From Gambelia wislizenii (lineage: Eukaryota > Chordata > Lepidosauria > Squamata > Crotaphytidae), in contig JAUMIR010000004.1 in the NCBI GenBank assembly GCA_030847615.1, positions 79,391,001 to 79,455,000 of the forward strand: a DNA stretch of 64,000 nt, in the 5' to 3' direction. The position numbers were made by a program, and so were the translations under genes. Shown one piece after another: positions 35,755 through 46,199 of this stretch. Within the stretch, counting starts at the first letter, position 1. Each line of letters starts with the position of its first letter. A model generated the notes under the pieces. It made no database searches. It saw only the letters and a list, made by a program, of their open reading frames with translations, and had not been told where the DNA came from.

Positions 35755-35813
35755 GATATATATATATATATATATATAATTAATATATATATATATATTA
35801 TTTATATATAAAT

Positions 35814-35854
<41 letters not shown>

Positions 35855-35860
35855 TAAATA
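35755..35860. repeat. (TA)n tract
   Basis: About 100 bases of TATATA with short interruptions, directly after the L2 3' end. It probably arose from the LINE's A/T-rich tail. Confidence 0.95.
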
Positions 35861-35929
35861 CATAAGGCATCCCAAACCCAGATTGTCACTGAGCCTCCAT
35901 TGAGTAACAGGGTATGAAATGTTGGTCTA

Positions 35930-36185
35930 TTTTTTCCTACAAACTTTTCTACAGGAAAAGAGATTCCACCTAAACTTTAGGAAGAACATCCTGACAGTAA
36001 GAGCTGTTCAGCAGTGGAATGCACTGTTTTTGAATGTGGTGGAGTCTCTTTCTCTGGTGCCTTTTAAACAGAGGCTGGATGGCCATCTGTTGGGAGTGCT
36101 TTGATTGTGTGTTCCTGCATGGCAGGGGGTTGGACTACGTGGCCCTTGTGGTCTCTTCCAACTCTATGATTGATTCTATGAATTG
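35930..36185 (+). mobile_element. CR1 3' end, plus strand (copy 4)
   Basis: Encodes the last part of CR1 ORF2 (reading RFHLNFRKNILTVRAVQQWN near 35953-36015) and the 3' region GGGGGTTGGACTACGTGGCC. It ends in TCTATGATTGATTCTATG. The opposite strand and position match the tail of the copy at 14247. Truncated at the 5' side. Confidence 0.9.
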
Positions 36186-37176
36186 GGGCTTATAAAGATC
36201 CCTGAGATGAATAGTTCACTATGCATACTGTATCTTCAGAACATGACAGATGAAGAAAATTACCCTGATCATTTTTAAAAGGAATTTAGGGAAAGTTTTG
36301 GTGCAAAATAGTTTGATTTGATAAATATAGGGAGTAAGAAAGTCACAAGGACAGGATCACACATTTCACTCCAGTAGAAGTGACAGCAATTCAAGAAGAT
36401 ATTATTTATTGATCTCCCATGCCAGGGCAAGTATAGAAAAATAATCACATATTGGATACATTTGGGTCTAAAAAAAGGTATAAACCATGGTTCAGTGGCA
36501 GTGATATTAAGAATCCAGGATAACACCATAACTCCATTCCATCAGATATGAAGACTGCAATCTCATGCCCACTCACGTGGGAGTGAGCCCCAATGAACTC
36601 AGTTTCACTTACTTTTCAGTATTGGATTGCACTTTTAATCCTCTTTTAATGCAAAGAAGCAAATTAGATAGTGAAACCTCATGAGATAAAATAACAATTG
36701 CTATTTTGAATTATATGGCAATGTAGGGTTATCTTGATCCTTAATCTAGGATGTAATCAGTAAGAAGGAATATTGGTAGAATTCCACCAAGTCTGATTAT
36801 GGAAACAAACAACACAATGTGACAGGAATTACAATTTTTTTAAAAAAAATGGTATTACAAAAACTTCCTAAAATTATGCAACAAAAAGATATGCTACATT
36901 AGAGTTAGAACTACATAGGAATGATTTTAAGACAAAACATAGTAAGAAAAAATAACATACAATATCTCAACTGGAAATATTTAAAAAATTGGGCCTAATA
37001 GAATAATAGACATCTAAATATTGAGAGGCAAAATTATATGCATATGAACATATTCATGAGTAATTTGCTTCCTGTTATGAAGATTTGCAGAAATCAAATC
37101 AATCAAAAAGAAAACATGTAAAGAAGTATTTTGAAATCACATATAAACCCCTAAACTAGTGAATTCAAAATATGAA
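36186..37176. other. Unassigned AT-rich sequence
   Basis: No gene is supported. A squamate-type dispersed phrase (AATGAACTCAGTTTCACTTA, ATTGGATTGCACTT) lies at 36590-36640. Confidence 0.4.
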
Positions 37177-37557
37177 GGGCTTGTCTAGATGGTCAATTTA
37201 CACCGGCTTCCTCCTGTGTTGGAGCCCTCCAGTCCAAATGACACAGGGCTCTTGCCCCAGTCCACTGCCAGACAGTCCTGACAATGTACAAGATGAAGCT
37301 GGAGGAAAGCCAAGGTAAACCCTTTTAAAACATTTCAAAATAACCCCAAGGAAAACCTGTACCATGCAGGAAAACTCAGATGGCTCTGGCACTGGGACGC
37401 AGGAGTCCATACCTGCATGACAGGCTGTATCACTAAATGCCAACACCTCTGGTGTCACTCTGAAGCCAGGAAGGAGGCACCTAGCACATGATCAAGGCCC
37501 CCCTGCATGTGACCAGCCTCAATCACATGCTGAGGGCCTCCTTTCTGGCTTCACATA
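37177..37557. repeat. GGGC-ended MITE, right side missing (copy 4)
   Basis: Left end GGGCTTGTCTAGATGGTCAA and the family interior (GAGCCCTCCAGTCC, CATGTGACCAGCCTCAATCA) are present. The unit stops where the foldback begins, and the expected right end is not seen beyond it. Confidence 0.6.
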
Positions 37558-37939
37558 GGACATTTTCAGACTAGTCTTACCATGCAAGAAGATTCTGGGA
37601 GAGGTACGTCGCTATCGTGCGGCAGGGAGGTCCGTTTTGGACGATGCCGTCCCTCGTCCGTGTCACTTCCGTGTTCCATTGAAGGCAACTGTGCCATTTT
37701 TTACTCACAGAAGTTGTTCACAATTACAGTGGGATGTGTTTTCACACACTCTTCAATACTGTGAAAATAATGATATTGAGAGCTAATGATGGCTTGTCCT
37801 GTCAATTAAAAGGGACACGTTATTGGCAGCTGGAGCACACAGTAACCATGGGAGGACAATGACGTCGTGCGATAGCAGGAACCCGTTTGCATTACTATGA
37901 TCTGTAATCGTGCAATTACAGCCTCATCTGATAAAGTCC
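37558..37939. mobile_element. Foldback element, 382 bp (family F, copy 3)
   Basis: Left end GGACATTTTCAGACTAGTC, right end from the other side GGACTTTATCAGATGAGGC. The left arm has ACCATGCAAGAAGATTC, GTGCGGCAGGGAGGTCCGT and TTTTTTACTCACAGAAG, closely like the copy at 31664. It also has CCGTGTCACTTCCGTG, shared with the copy at 53814. The right arm is more diverged. Flanks show only TA on both sides. Confidence 0.7.
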
Positions 37940-38818
37940 TAAGTTAATTATTAATTAAGTAATCTAAATAGTTCCCCACTTTAGCAACACCACGCTGCTC
38001 CTGCCAAATTGTGATAGGCAGGATACCAAATCATGCACTTATCTTGGCTTTTGTTTAATTGAGTAGAGAAAGCTTTAGTAATCTTACACATAAAGAATCC
38101 CTTAGAATTATAGAACTGGAGGGGTATTATAGTAAGCCATTAGTGCAACACCCTGTTCCCCAACATCCCCAACAGATGGCTATCATTTGTGTATAAAGTC
38201 TTCCAAAGAGGGAAGATCCATCCCCTCTCTCACAAACTTACACAAAAATGCATGCACATGCACACACACACATAATTGGTTCCATTATCAAACTGCTCTT
38301 TGTTGGAGAATAAATGAAATGGTAGATCTTCATTTCATTTTCCAATTCACTGGCTGAAGTCCTCTGAATAAGGCAAGCTAACCTTTATTTATATTCTTTC
38401 AGGAGTGCCTTGAAAGCCTGCTTTTGTGAGTTTCATCTTATCTTTAATGGTTTAAGTAGCAATGATTTGTTGTTGTTGTTTTCTCTGTTCTCTACAACTA
38501 GTTCATTAGTTGAAGCTGGTTATCTGAAGTACCAGCTCAGCCAAGATCACACACTTAAGTTTGCCTATTGGCTGCACCATGAAAAGCTGTACAAATAACC
38601 TTTACTAGATGCTTCTGTGTTTTAGGCTTTGAGGTTGGTTAATTCTCTCAGTGTAGTCAACCCAGACCAAAGGAGATTAAAGGGAGCCCTTTTATCCATG
38701 CTTTGTTGCATGGCATCCTTCACAATTTGGACTGTGTAGCAGTCTGTCTTATGTTAGTCACTGCATTTACTCTGCACATGCTCTGGTTCCTGTAGACTTA
38801 ACATCTTGCTTATATATT
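37940..38818. other. Unassigned sequence
   Basis: No gene is supported. A GTT tract (38468-38480) and a short run of CA repeats near 38255 are the only simple repeats. Confidence 0.4.
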
Positions 38819-39639
38819 CGAGGTCTGTCTATTAAATAATGAGATTGATACAACAACCCATCTTTATTTATATGTACTACAATCTCCTCAGATGCCAAGA
38901 TTGACAAAGAGATTGATCACAGATTAGCAAAGGTATATAGTGCATTTGGAAGACTTGACAAAAGAGTCTGGAGTAATAAACACCTGAGGCGAAGCACAAA
39001 AATCAGTGCGTATAGAGCCATTGTACTGTCTATTCTCCTTTACAGGTCTGAAACATGGGTCACCTATTGCCAGCACTTACGATTCCTCGAATGTTTTCAT
39101 CAGTGCGGTATACATACAATCCTAAATATACACTGGACTATGTGACGAATGTTGCTGCCCTTGAGCAAGTAGGGATCACCAGCATTGAGGCCATGATATT
39201 GAGAACACAGCTGCACTGGGCAGGGCACGTTTCTAGGATGGAGGACCATTGCCTCCCAAAAATAGTACTCTACAGTGAACTCACCACGGGTCAGCGTAAG
39301 AGGGGCGCTCCAAAAAAGTGATACAAGGACTCCCTGAAACAACATCTCAGGCTCGGCCAAATTGATCACCAACAATGGTCCGCCCTGGCCTCACATCGGG
39401 AGGCATGGAGACGCACTATCCACAATGCTGCAGCCTTATTTGAGAATTCACGCTGAACAAGTTTTGAAGAGAAATGACAACGCAGAAAGAATCAAAACCT
39501 GGAAACATCACTCAAGGAGACCCCCTGCTGTGCTTCCTGCAGCCGGACTTGTTTATCTCGGATTGGCCTTTTTAGTCATCAGGGCACTTGCAGAAAGCAC
39601 GGGATGAGTCCTTCCTGAATCTTCGTTTGAGAAGAAAAG

Positions 39640-39675
<36 letters not shown>

Positions 39676-40533
39676 TTAATGCTTGTCCCCTTCAATATAC
39701 TCCATGTTCACACTCACACACTGATGCAGTCTTGTTTTCCACTGGTTCAAGGTGTGGAGCAGATCAGTTTCTGTCAGCTGTTTCAACACATCTGCCATTT
39801 TCTTCTTTACTACATCAGTTCACCCAAAACATGTTCCTTTAAGCACCGGTTTCACTTTAGGGAAAAGAAAAAAGTCACATAGTGCCAAATCTGGCAAATA
39901 TGGAGAATGTTCAAGAGTAGTGATGTGTTTATCAGCCAAAAACTGCTTCACAGAAAGTGCTGTGTGAGCAGGCATATTATCTTGATGAAGAATAAAACCA
40001 TTGTTCCACAGTTCTGGCCTATTTTTTTCCTGACTCTTTCTCTCAGCTTTGTCAAAACTTCCTTATAATAGTGATGGTTCACTGTTTTGCCTTCTGGAAC
40101 CCATTCTGCCAAAATTACACCATTGATGTAAAAGAAAACCCACAATGAGCATGACTTTGAATGTGGAGTTGCTATGACGTGCTTTTTTCATTCTTGGTGA
40201 TGGTGGTGTTTTCCACTGCATTGACTCTCGTTTTGTCTCAGGATGATACTCAAAGATCCAGGTTTCATCACAAGTGATTATTTTTTGAAAAAGTTTTGGA
40301 TCTGCTTCAAGTTGCTAAAGAATGTCACTTTGCTCAACTTTTAAACTTAACATTTTTCTGGCACACAACAGGCAACACAGCTGCTTTAAACGATGACTGA
40401 CAATTAACTCAATGGCCAAGAGTGTTGATGTTTGTCATGCAGTTTCAGACATGTTCAAGGTCACCATTCAAGCATTCACAATCAGTTCTCCCTGATTTGC
40501 CTGAAAGGTAGAAACACAGTCTCATTATTTAAG
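38819..40533 (-). mobile_element. Mariner element, minus strand, interrupted and deleted
   Basis: Both terminal repeats survive: AGGTCTGTCTATTAAATAAT at 38820 and, from the other side, GGTCTGTCTTAAATAATGAG at 40530. A LINE fragment splits it at 38884-39672. Compared with the copy at 50447, about 390 bases are missing near 40328, which removes part of the N-terminal half of the transposase. The middle part with the second catalytic Asp region remains (minus-strand frame 40145-39948). Confidence 0.85.
38884..39672 (+). pseudogene. Non-LTR retrotransposon ORF2 C-terminal fragment
   Basis: The translated product matches the region downstream of the reverse transcriptase in a widespread animal LINE. 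It reads HRLAKVYSAFGRLDKRVW, LLYRSETWVT, then QLHWAGHVSRMEDHCLPK and RKRGAPKK. Near the end, a CASCSRTCLSRIGLFSHQGTC stretch has a Cys/His finger-like pattern. A frameshift lies near 39130 and another at 39320. It ends in a (GA)n tract (39642-39671) rather than poly(A). The clade was not determined (it is unlike the CR1 and L2 copies here). The host mariner resumes immediately. Confidence 0.75.
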
Positions 40534-40567
40534 ACAGACCTCCTAAGCATGTGTATATATATAGCTA

Positions 40568-40680
40568 AGGGAACCAGTGTGCTGTAGTGGTTTGAGTACT
40601 GGACTACAACTCTGGAGATGAGGGTTCGAATCCCTGCTCAGCCATGGAAACCCACTGGGTGATCTTGGGCAAGTCATATT
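40568..40680 (+). mobile_element. Sauria-type SINE head, plus strand (copy 3)
   Basis: A tRNA-like head: GTGTGCTGTAGTGGTTTGAG (A-box region) and GGGTTCGAATCCC, a perfect tRNA-type B box, then AACCCACTGGGTGATCTTGG. The Bov-B-like tail is missing. Confidence 0.85.
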
Positions 40681-41568
40681 TGAATGCACAGTATAATAAC
40701 AATATATATATACCTTATATATAGCTAGAGTTATCTTCATTGTTCTGCCTTGCCTGCCTATGATACATTTATTCAACATGATGTTGTGTGAATCGCTATG
40801 TGTTTTTCCCCCACCATCATAAATAAATTCCATCCCATTTAATTTGATACTGGGTCCATTCGAGGATGGATTAAGATGGCTGGAGCACTGGAGCACCTCC
40901 AAAAAGAAGAGGTCTCTATACACATGTGAGGGTTCTCCTGTTGGAAGGCTGGTTTTGTGTTGTGCTGAATCAGGCTCAAAACTGCTGACAGCCGATAAGA
41001 AAGTCTCCCTGGGTTCACAACCAACCACGTTCAGGCCTGGGAAAAGGAATGCATCTCCTTTGCCTGTGTCCCATCAAGTATGACTTAAGGGTGGAGTCTA
41101 AAAGGTAGCCATAACAATGTACCCCTTGCCCCTTCATTCATGCCACAGCTACAGAGTGGACTGTTAACACTATCAACCCTTTGCAAGGGCAGCAGGAGAA
41201 GCCTCTATACACCCTCATTGCCCATGCATTTTTCTCTTGACTGTATCGCATACTAAAAGAAATGGTGGGAGGGGACAAGGCCCAGAGGGCCCTGGAGCTC
41301 TTGCTCCTGTTAAACCATTGATAAAGAAACTCTGGGTCTGTTTATTCAGGTGTTGCTAAGGAACTAAACTGAGGGGTCCGTTACATGGGAGAATTAAGTG
41401 CGCAAAATGCTGGCTTACCTCCCTTTTGCTTCAGTGCCCATTTGTTTATACGATTTAGTCTGAAATTGGTTTATGTGATAAATTAGCATTTTGCAGTTCA
41501 CGCAGCTGGAAGTGTGTGGCCTGGCAACAGACTTGCTTGAGAGTGGAGGGGTGGGGGGGTGCATGCAC
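40681..41568. other. Unassigned sequence
   Basis: No gene is supported. The 161-codon minus-strand frame (41028-40543) crosses the SINE head and is not a gene. Confidence 0.4.
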
Positions 41569-42200
41569 TGTTGGGATATGTAGTTTGCAATCCAATAAAC
41601 TGAAATGTTTTTACTGCTAAAGGGATAACTGATAGAAGCAAATAGAATGTCTGATGTAACTTCCTTTTGCATTCTGATTGAGCTTCTAAGGAAAGAGGGG
41701 TGTCCAAGTGTCTTTGTCTTAGAAGCTTCTCTTTGCCTTAGAAGCTAGCCATGAGGCACACACCATCATGATTTCTTAGAGAGTGGACCTCCCACTCAGA
41801 GGTCCTACATATCTTCTTTTGTAACCATGTACTGTAGTTTTTAGTTATTTTGGTAGTTTAGACTACAAGTAATCACTTTTCCTGCTGTTCTGCTATATGA
41901 AATGCTCTGGATATGTGAATAAAGCTGTTTTTATACTTTTACCTACTTTAAGAGATTTTTAGTCCTTATTATACTAGAAAAGTAACTTGGGTTTAAACAG
42001 GGTGTGGTTATCTTTGTGTGTGTGTGTTTGCATACTTGGAATCAGATATGCTAACAAAACTGCTGTGTGTGTACTCTGCTAATTTGCTGTACTTTCCAAA
42101 GAAGTTTAAAAGCCATCTGTTTTTGGCTGCCTTGTCTTGTAAAGGTATTTTCCAGTGAAGTACAGTGGGGGAACTTTTGCTGAATGTTCTCATATCCCCA
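41569..42200 (+). mobile_element. Candidate 5' LTR of a Ty1/copia element
   Basis: Starts TGTTGGGATATGTAG and ends ATATCCCCA, so the ends are TG...CA, and TGTTGG is a common start of copia LTRs. An AATAAA lies at 41920-41925. A sequence like the copia primer site follows immediately, and gag begins about 275 bases later. No 3' LTR copy is found in the window, so the call depends on position and end structure. Confidence 0.5.
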
Positions 42201-42203
42201 ATA

Positions 42204-42217
42204 GGTTACGGGGCCCA
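42204..42217 (+). promoter_or_regulatory. Candidate primer-binding site of the copia element
   Basis: GGTTACGGGGCCCA lies three bases after the candidate LTR. It resembles the site in Drosophila copia-type elements that pairs with an internal part of initiator tRNA-Met (from memory, GGTTATGGGCCCA). Confidence 0.4.
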
Positions 42218-42475
42218 CTTATTAATTATTCCATGCTGCATATTTTGATTTTTAAATTTTGAAGTATTTTTGGATTTTATTTTGCTAAGATAACCAATTT
42301 TTTCAGGGTTTGTTGTTTTAAAAAGTTGAAAGCATCTGTTATTCACCCTCCCCAAGTCAAGCCAATTTTAAAAGGGAAGTGTTTTTTTTTTTCTCCAGAG
42401 TGACAGGGAGTTCTTTTGACCTCAGAGGAGTTAACAGTCTTGTTTACATAACAAAACAAAAGGCAAGGTGGGAGA

Positions 42476-43303
42476 ATGGCTGCAGCAGAGAGTCAGCCTT
42501 TCAGAAGGACTGTAAATTTGCAAGAAAGCACCTACCAGATGTGGATAAAAGTTGTGGAAACAAGATTAAAAGCAAATAAATTATTTGATGCAATAATGCA
42601 ACCTCAGCCACAAAATGCTGATGAGAGAAGATCGTGGCTGGTGAAGGATGCAGTGGGGCAGGAGATAATATTTCAAAACTTAAGGCAAGATCAGCTAATT
42701 TACATAATGAGATGTTCCACAACTAGAGAAATGCTGACAAAGCTAGGAGAAATTTACAATTTAAATTGCCTGAAGACATAGAACATTGCCATTAGAGAAA
42801 TGATGGAGCTAAAGCTGACTTCTAAAAGAGACTGTGAATCCCATATTAGAAAGTTCTTAGAGGTTTTGGAAAAAAGGTGTGCTTTGAACCTGATTACTAG
42901 TGAATGACAGAAAATTGCTTACTTTCCTGGGATTTTAGGAAGTGAATTCACTGCTTTTCAGAGGGTGATTGATGGTCTGAATGGAATTTCCCTTGATGAG
43001 GTGTTAGCACATTTTAGGCTGGAATGCCTGGATCATAGCCAAACTCCAGGGAGGAAGGCTGAAAGAGCTACTGGCTCAAATTACTTGGCACAGAGGCAAG
43101 AAAGGAAAACTCCTCCCACTAACCAATCAGAGATCCACTGTTTTAAATGTAATAGAAAGGGACATATTGCCAGGATGTGCAGATCAGAGGCAGATTCTGT
43201 CCAGAGGGGGCAGCAGTTTTCCCAAAATGTTAACAAAAAAAGGAAAACCATGCTTGTGTTGAAGAAAGTGTCTAAAACTGCATGCAAAGTTGATAGACTG
43301 TGA
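42476..43303 (+). pseudogene. Ty1/copia gag with two in-frame stops
   Basis: Gag packages the element's RNA. A single frame of about 275 codons runs from ATG 42476 to TGA 43301, broken only by TAG at 42779 and TGA at 42905. The N-terminal half is like the copia gag-polypeptide domain (YQMWIKVVETRLKANKLFDA, then the ERRSWLVKDAVGQEII region). The C-terminal part has the zinc knuckle CFKCNRKGHIARMC, with CX2CX4HX4C spacing. Spacing from the candidate LTR is normal for 5' untranslated RNA. Intact apart from the stops, which suggests moderate age. Ty1/copia is uncommon in amniotes. Confidence 0.8.
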
Positions 43304-43439
43304 ATGATCAAAGAATATGAATAATCGATTCTGGGTGCCCAGTGCACTGCACAAACATTAAAAGCAATTTCATAGAGTTGAACAATAATAAAAATGGAGA
43401 TTTGGAAATTGCTGACAGCTCAATAATTCCTATAGAAGG

Positions 43440-43848
43440 AGTTGAGAAATTTATTTTAACTTGTAAATCAGATGATGGGACTAAGACAAATGTGGTGGAA
43501 AATGCTGACTTATATTCCAGAAATTAATTCCAGTTTGTTGAATTTTTCCACCCTGGATGACAAAGGTTTTTCAGTGTTATTTTTAAAAAGAGTCTGCATA
43601 ATAATTGATGACAAAACTGGAATTACGTTTGTAAAAGCACATAAAGATGCTAATGGTCTTTATAAAGTCTTGAGTTTTCCAGGTAAACAAGCTTGTGTTG
43701 CTAAAGCAGCTGAGAACCAATCCAATGTGAAAGAGGAGAGCATGGACCTGTGGCATAGAGCTTTGGACATTGTGACTGCAAAGCCATTATTCAGCTTCAA
43801 AATGAAGGTTTGACTACTGAAATCAGGATAAAACAGAAACTGTTGCAG
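43440..43848 (+). pseudogene. Copia pol fragment: protease end to pre-integrase (copy A)
   Basis: The peptide INSSLLNFSTLDDKGFSVLF, followed later by KAHKDANGLYKV and DLWHRALDIV, matches the segment between protease and integrase in copia Pol. The usual form is (YIPGLSSNLLSVSKL...DLWHRRLGH). The integrase zinc-binding His in HRAL is retained. A frameshift around 43510 breaks the upstream frame. A second copy of the same segment lies at 45123. Confidence 0.75.
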
Positions 43849-44045
43849 AAATCATGGAACAGCAGACCCATGGATTGGATGGAAAGTGAGTTTTATTACA
43901 CTGGTGGGCCTGACTGGAATACCTTCCAAAAAGTCAGAGCTAAGAGCTATGGTGACAGAATACTTTTATACAGTAATGACAGTATGCAAAGAGCAATTCC
44001 TTCCTCCCTTTCTCTGGTGTCAGCAATTTCCCTTCCTTGAGACAA

Positions 44046-44925
44046 CTGTTGATAGTTCAGAAAGTACAAGGCAAGATAGCTTAGGAACATTTGGGTACAG
44101 TTCGACTGTTATTAGAGAAAGAATTTGTTTACATCAGCATATCGTATGTTTATGGAACATAGAGTTGATTAGTAAGGAACATTGACTAGGCCTGAGAGTT
44201 AAAGGAAAAAGACTTTGCAGAGTCCTAGAGTCTCATAGGCTATCTAGTCTGACCCCAAATAGTGATTGTAAGGTGACAGCATTCAGCAGATAGACATTAG
44301 AGTCCACATGTCTACTACATTCCCCCCTTAAATTAAATGATTAATTTCAAAGACAATTAATACATTTCAGACCAGTAAATCCCTATTTAAGCCATCAAAG
44401 CATATCCAACATTGATCTGTGTAGGATAGCAAGCAAGAAACAGAAGATACGTGACATGAGCATGTATAGCAGAAAAACAATGAACAATGCCAACAAGAAT
44501 AACATAAACCATCCCTTTAACCATCCTAGGTCCATTATAATTAATCTCCCTGAATAAAAACAATGAAAAAATTCACCCCTGAAATATTTGCCAATTGTAA
44601 CCATATGTTTCCTGAAAACTTTTGTAACGTAGCCCTCCCCTTTGGCTTTAGCATAAGACAATAAAATGAATGTTACAGCATGCAGGTTAATTTTGTTTGG
44701 GATCTGACCGTACGTTGAGCAGCCTGATGGAACTTCCAGTCATCTGGTCAGCTGCAGTAAGGTCTAGTCCCATCTTCTTTCCTCTCCAGTTGCAGGTTTG
44801 ATTGTATGTTGAGTGAGCAGCCTCTGGAGTGCTCACTGTAGAATCGAACCTGAGTCTTCTTGCCGCCTCTTCATGATCACCTTGAGTTTTTAACAAGTGC
44901 AATATCCCTGACACACTGAACTGAC
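44046..44925 (-). mobile_element. Possible retroviral 3' remnant, minus strand
   Basis: On the minus strand, a purine run AAGGGGGGAA (complement about 44326-44335) is followed at once by TGTAGTAGACATG, like a polypurine tract and LTR start. A TG near 44047 would be the LTR's CA end. Upstream on that strand lies a hydrophobic frame (44661-44395) with a long membrane-like stretch (GWFMLFLLALFIVFLLYM), where env would end. Another frame (44914-44687) has no domain I recognise. No LTR poly(A) signal is seen. It could be an unrelated insertion between the two copia pieces. Confidence 0.3.
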
Positions 44926-45122
44926 CTACTGGATATGTACACGAACAATTGCTGTGAATATGGGGGTGGGGAACAAGGGCTGACTTTTTGGTTTGGCTGC
45001 TTTTGCACTCTGAGGGGATTCTTCAACTGCATACAGTTAAAATTTCACTCAAGTTACTGCTTTTTCTGTGACAGGTGTGGGGCTATGGGACTTTTAACTC
45101 ACACCTCATTCCCTGGTTGAAA

Positions 45123-45517
45123 GTGTATTTTAACTTGCAAGTCAGATGATGGGACTAAGACAAATGTGGTGGAAAATGCTGACTATATTCCAGAAATTAA
45201 TTTCAGTTTGTTGAGTTTTTCCACCCTGGATGACAAAGGTTTTTCAGTGTTATTTCAAAAAAGAGTCTGCACAATATTTGATGACAAAACTGGAATTACA
45301 TTTGTAAAAGCACATAAAGATGCTAACAGTCTTTATAAAGTCTCGAGTTTTCCAGGTAAACAAACTTGTGTTGCTAAAGCAGCTGAGAACCAATCCAATG
45401 TGAAAGAGGGGAGCATGGACCTGTGGCATAGAGCTTTGGACATTGTGACTGCAAAGCCATTATGCAGCTTCAAAATGAAGGTTTAACTACTAGAATCAAG
45501 ATAAAACAGAAACAAAG
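45123..45517 (+). pseudogene. Copia pol fragment, duplicated segment (copy B)
   Basis: Almost the same as 43451-43848 over about 395 bases: SDDGTKTNVVENADYIPEIN, NFSLLSFSTLDDKGFSVLF-like text, KAHKDANSLYKV and DLWHRALDIV. Unlike copy A, its frame through 45166-45486 stays open. Differences include LFQK for LFLK and CTIFDD for CIIIDD. It continues into the integrase core that follows, so copy B, not A, is collinear with the rest of pol. Confidence 0.75.
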
Positions 45518-45519
45518 CA

Positions 45520-45775
45520 GTAACAATGCAGACAGATGTATAGCAACATAATGGTTCCTATGAGAATTCCATCCCTTGGAGGGAACAGATGTGTCTTATT
45601 CTTCCTAGATGATTTCTCAAAATACAGTGTCATCTACCTGCTCAAGGACAACAGCCAGATGTATGATGCACTGCACAAGTATGTTACCATGGTGAGAAAT
45701 ATGTTTGGGAGGAACCCCAGGGCCTTGAACACTGACCAAGGCAGCCACAGCAGCACCAGTCCGACGGTGAAAAGG
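45520..45775 (+). pseudogene. Copia integrase core, N-terminal part
   Basis: Integrase inserts the DNA copy of the element. Around 45530, TDVYSNIMVPMRIPSLGG corresponds to the TDVCGPM.TPSLGG start of the copia integrase core, with the first catalytic Asp. CVLFFLDDFSKYSVIYLLKD follows with the FIDDFSR-type motif, and ALNTDQG contains the LRTDNG-type motif with the second catalytic Asp. The open frame continues to 45874, but from about 45760 it no longer looks like integrase. Reverse transcriptase and RNase H are absent, so the element is 3'-truncated here. Confidence 0.75.
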
Positions 45776-45899
45776 CGGCCAAGGTGTGTGGCTCCTTCAG
45801 AGGCGGAGGCACAGGTCACAGTACTGGTTGCGCCTGAGACCGGCTCTCCTTCTCCTCCTCCCTGCTCACCCTGAGCCCAGCTGCCACCCATTCTAATGG

Positions 45900-46199
45900 C
45901 TCCAAGAGTGCCACCCACTCCAATGGCTCCCTGTTTCGAGATGGTTGCTGGTAGATCACACATCTAATAGTGTGCAACCTTATGCACCTTTTAAAAAAAG
46001 TTGCCCTTTTTATTATCGCCCTTTTCACGGGCATTTTTGTCCCCCTCCTTCTGAATAGAGCAACTTTGGTCCAAAATGCATGAGGACCATTAGGAATCTG
46101 GGCAAATTCTTTGTTTGTTTGTTTTGTATTGTATTTTGCCATGTAAACAGCCCCCCAGTCTTTGCTACTTGGTCACCTGCTACTATTGTATCTTAGGGT
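45900..46199. other. Unassigned sequence
   Basis: No gene is recognised. Sequence after the integrase remnant is proline- and serine-coding low-complexity, then AT-rich. Confidence 0.35.

Larger units (their letters stand above)
34095..35755 (+). mobile_element. L2 LINE 3' region, interrupted
   Basis: A short L2-like coding stretch (GACTATCTGAAAGTCCGTAT, encoding YLKVRISP) at 34108-34135 is followed by the array-bearing element. L2 then continues at about 35395-35755. That part has the 3'-region wording CTTGTATTGTAAGTAGCTTT and GAGCCCCATATTGGAAGAAA followed by GGCGGGATATA. It is non-coding apart from the stub. Confidence 0.6.

Noticed and set aside
40568..40640. tRNA gene suggested by a perfect B box
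   Set aside because: The head continues into the SINE body and matches seven other SINE copies. No cloverleaf-compatible anticodon arm was found.
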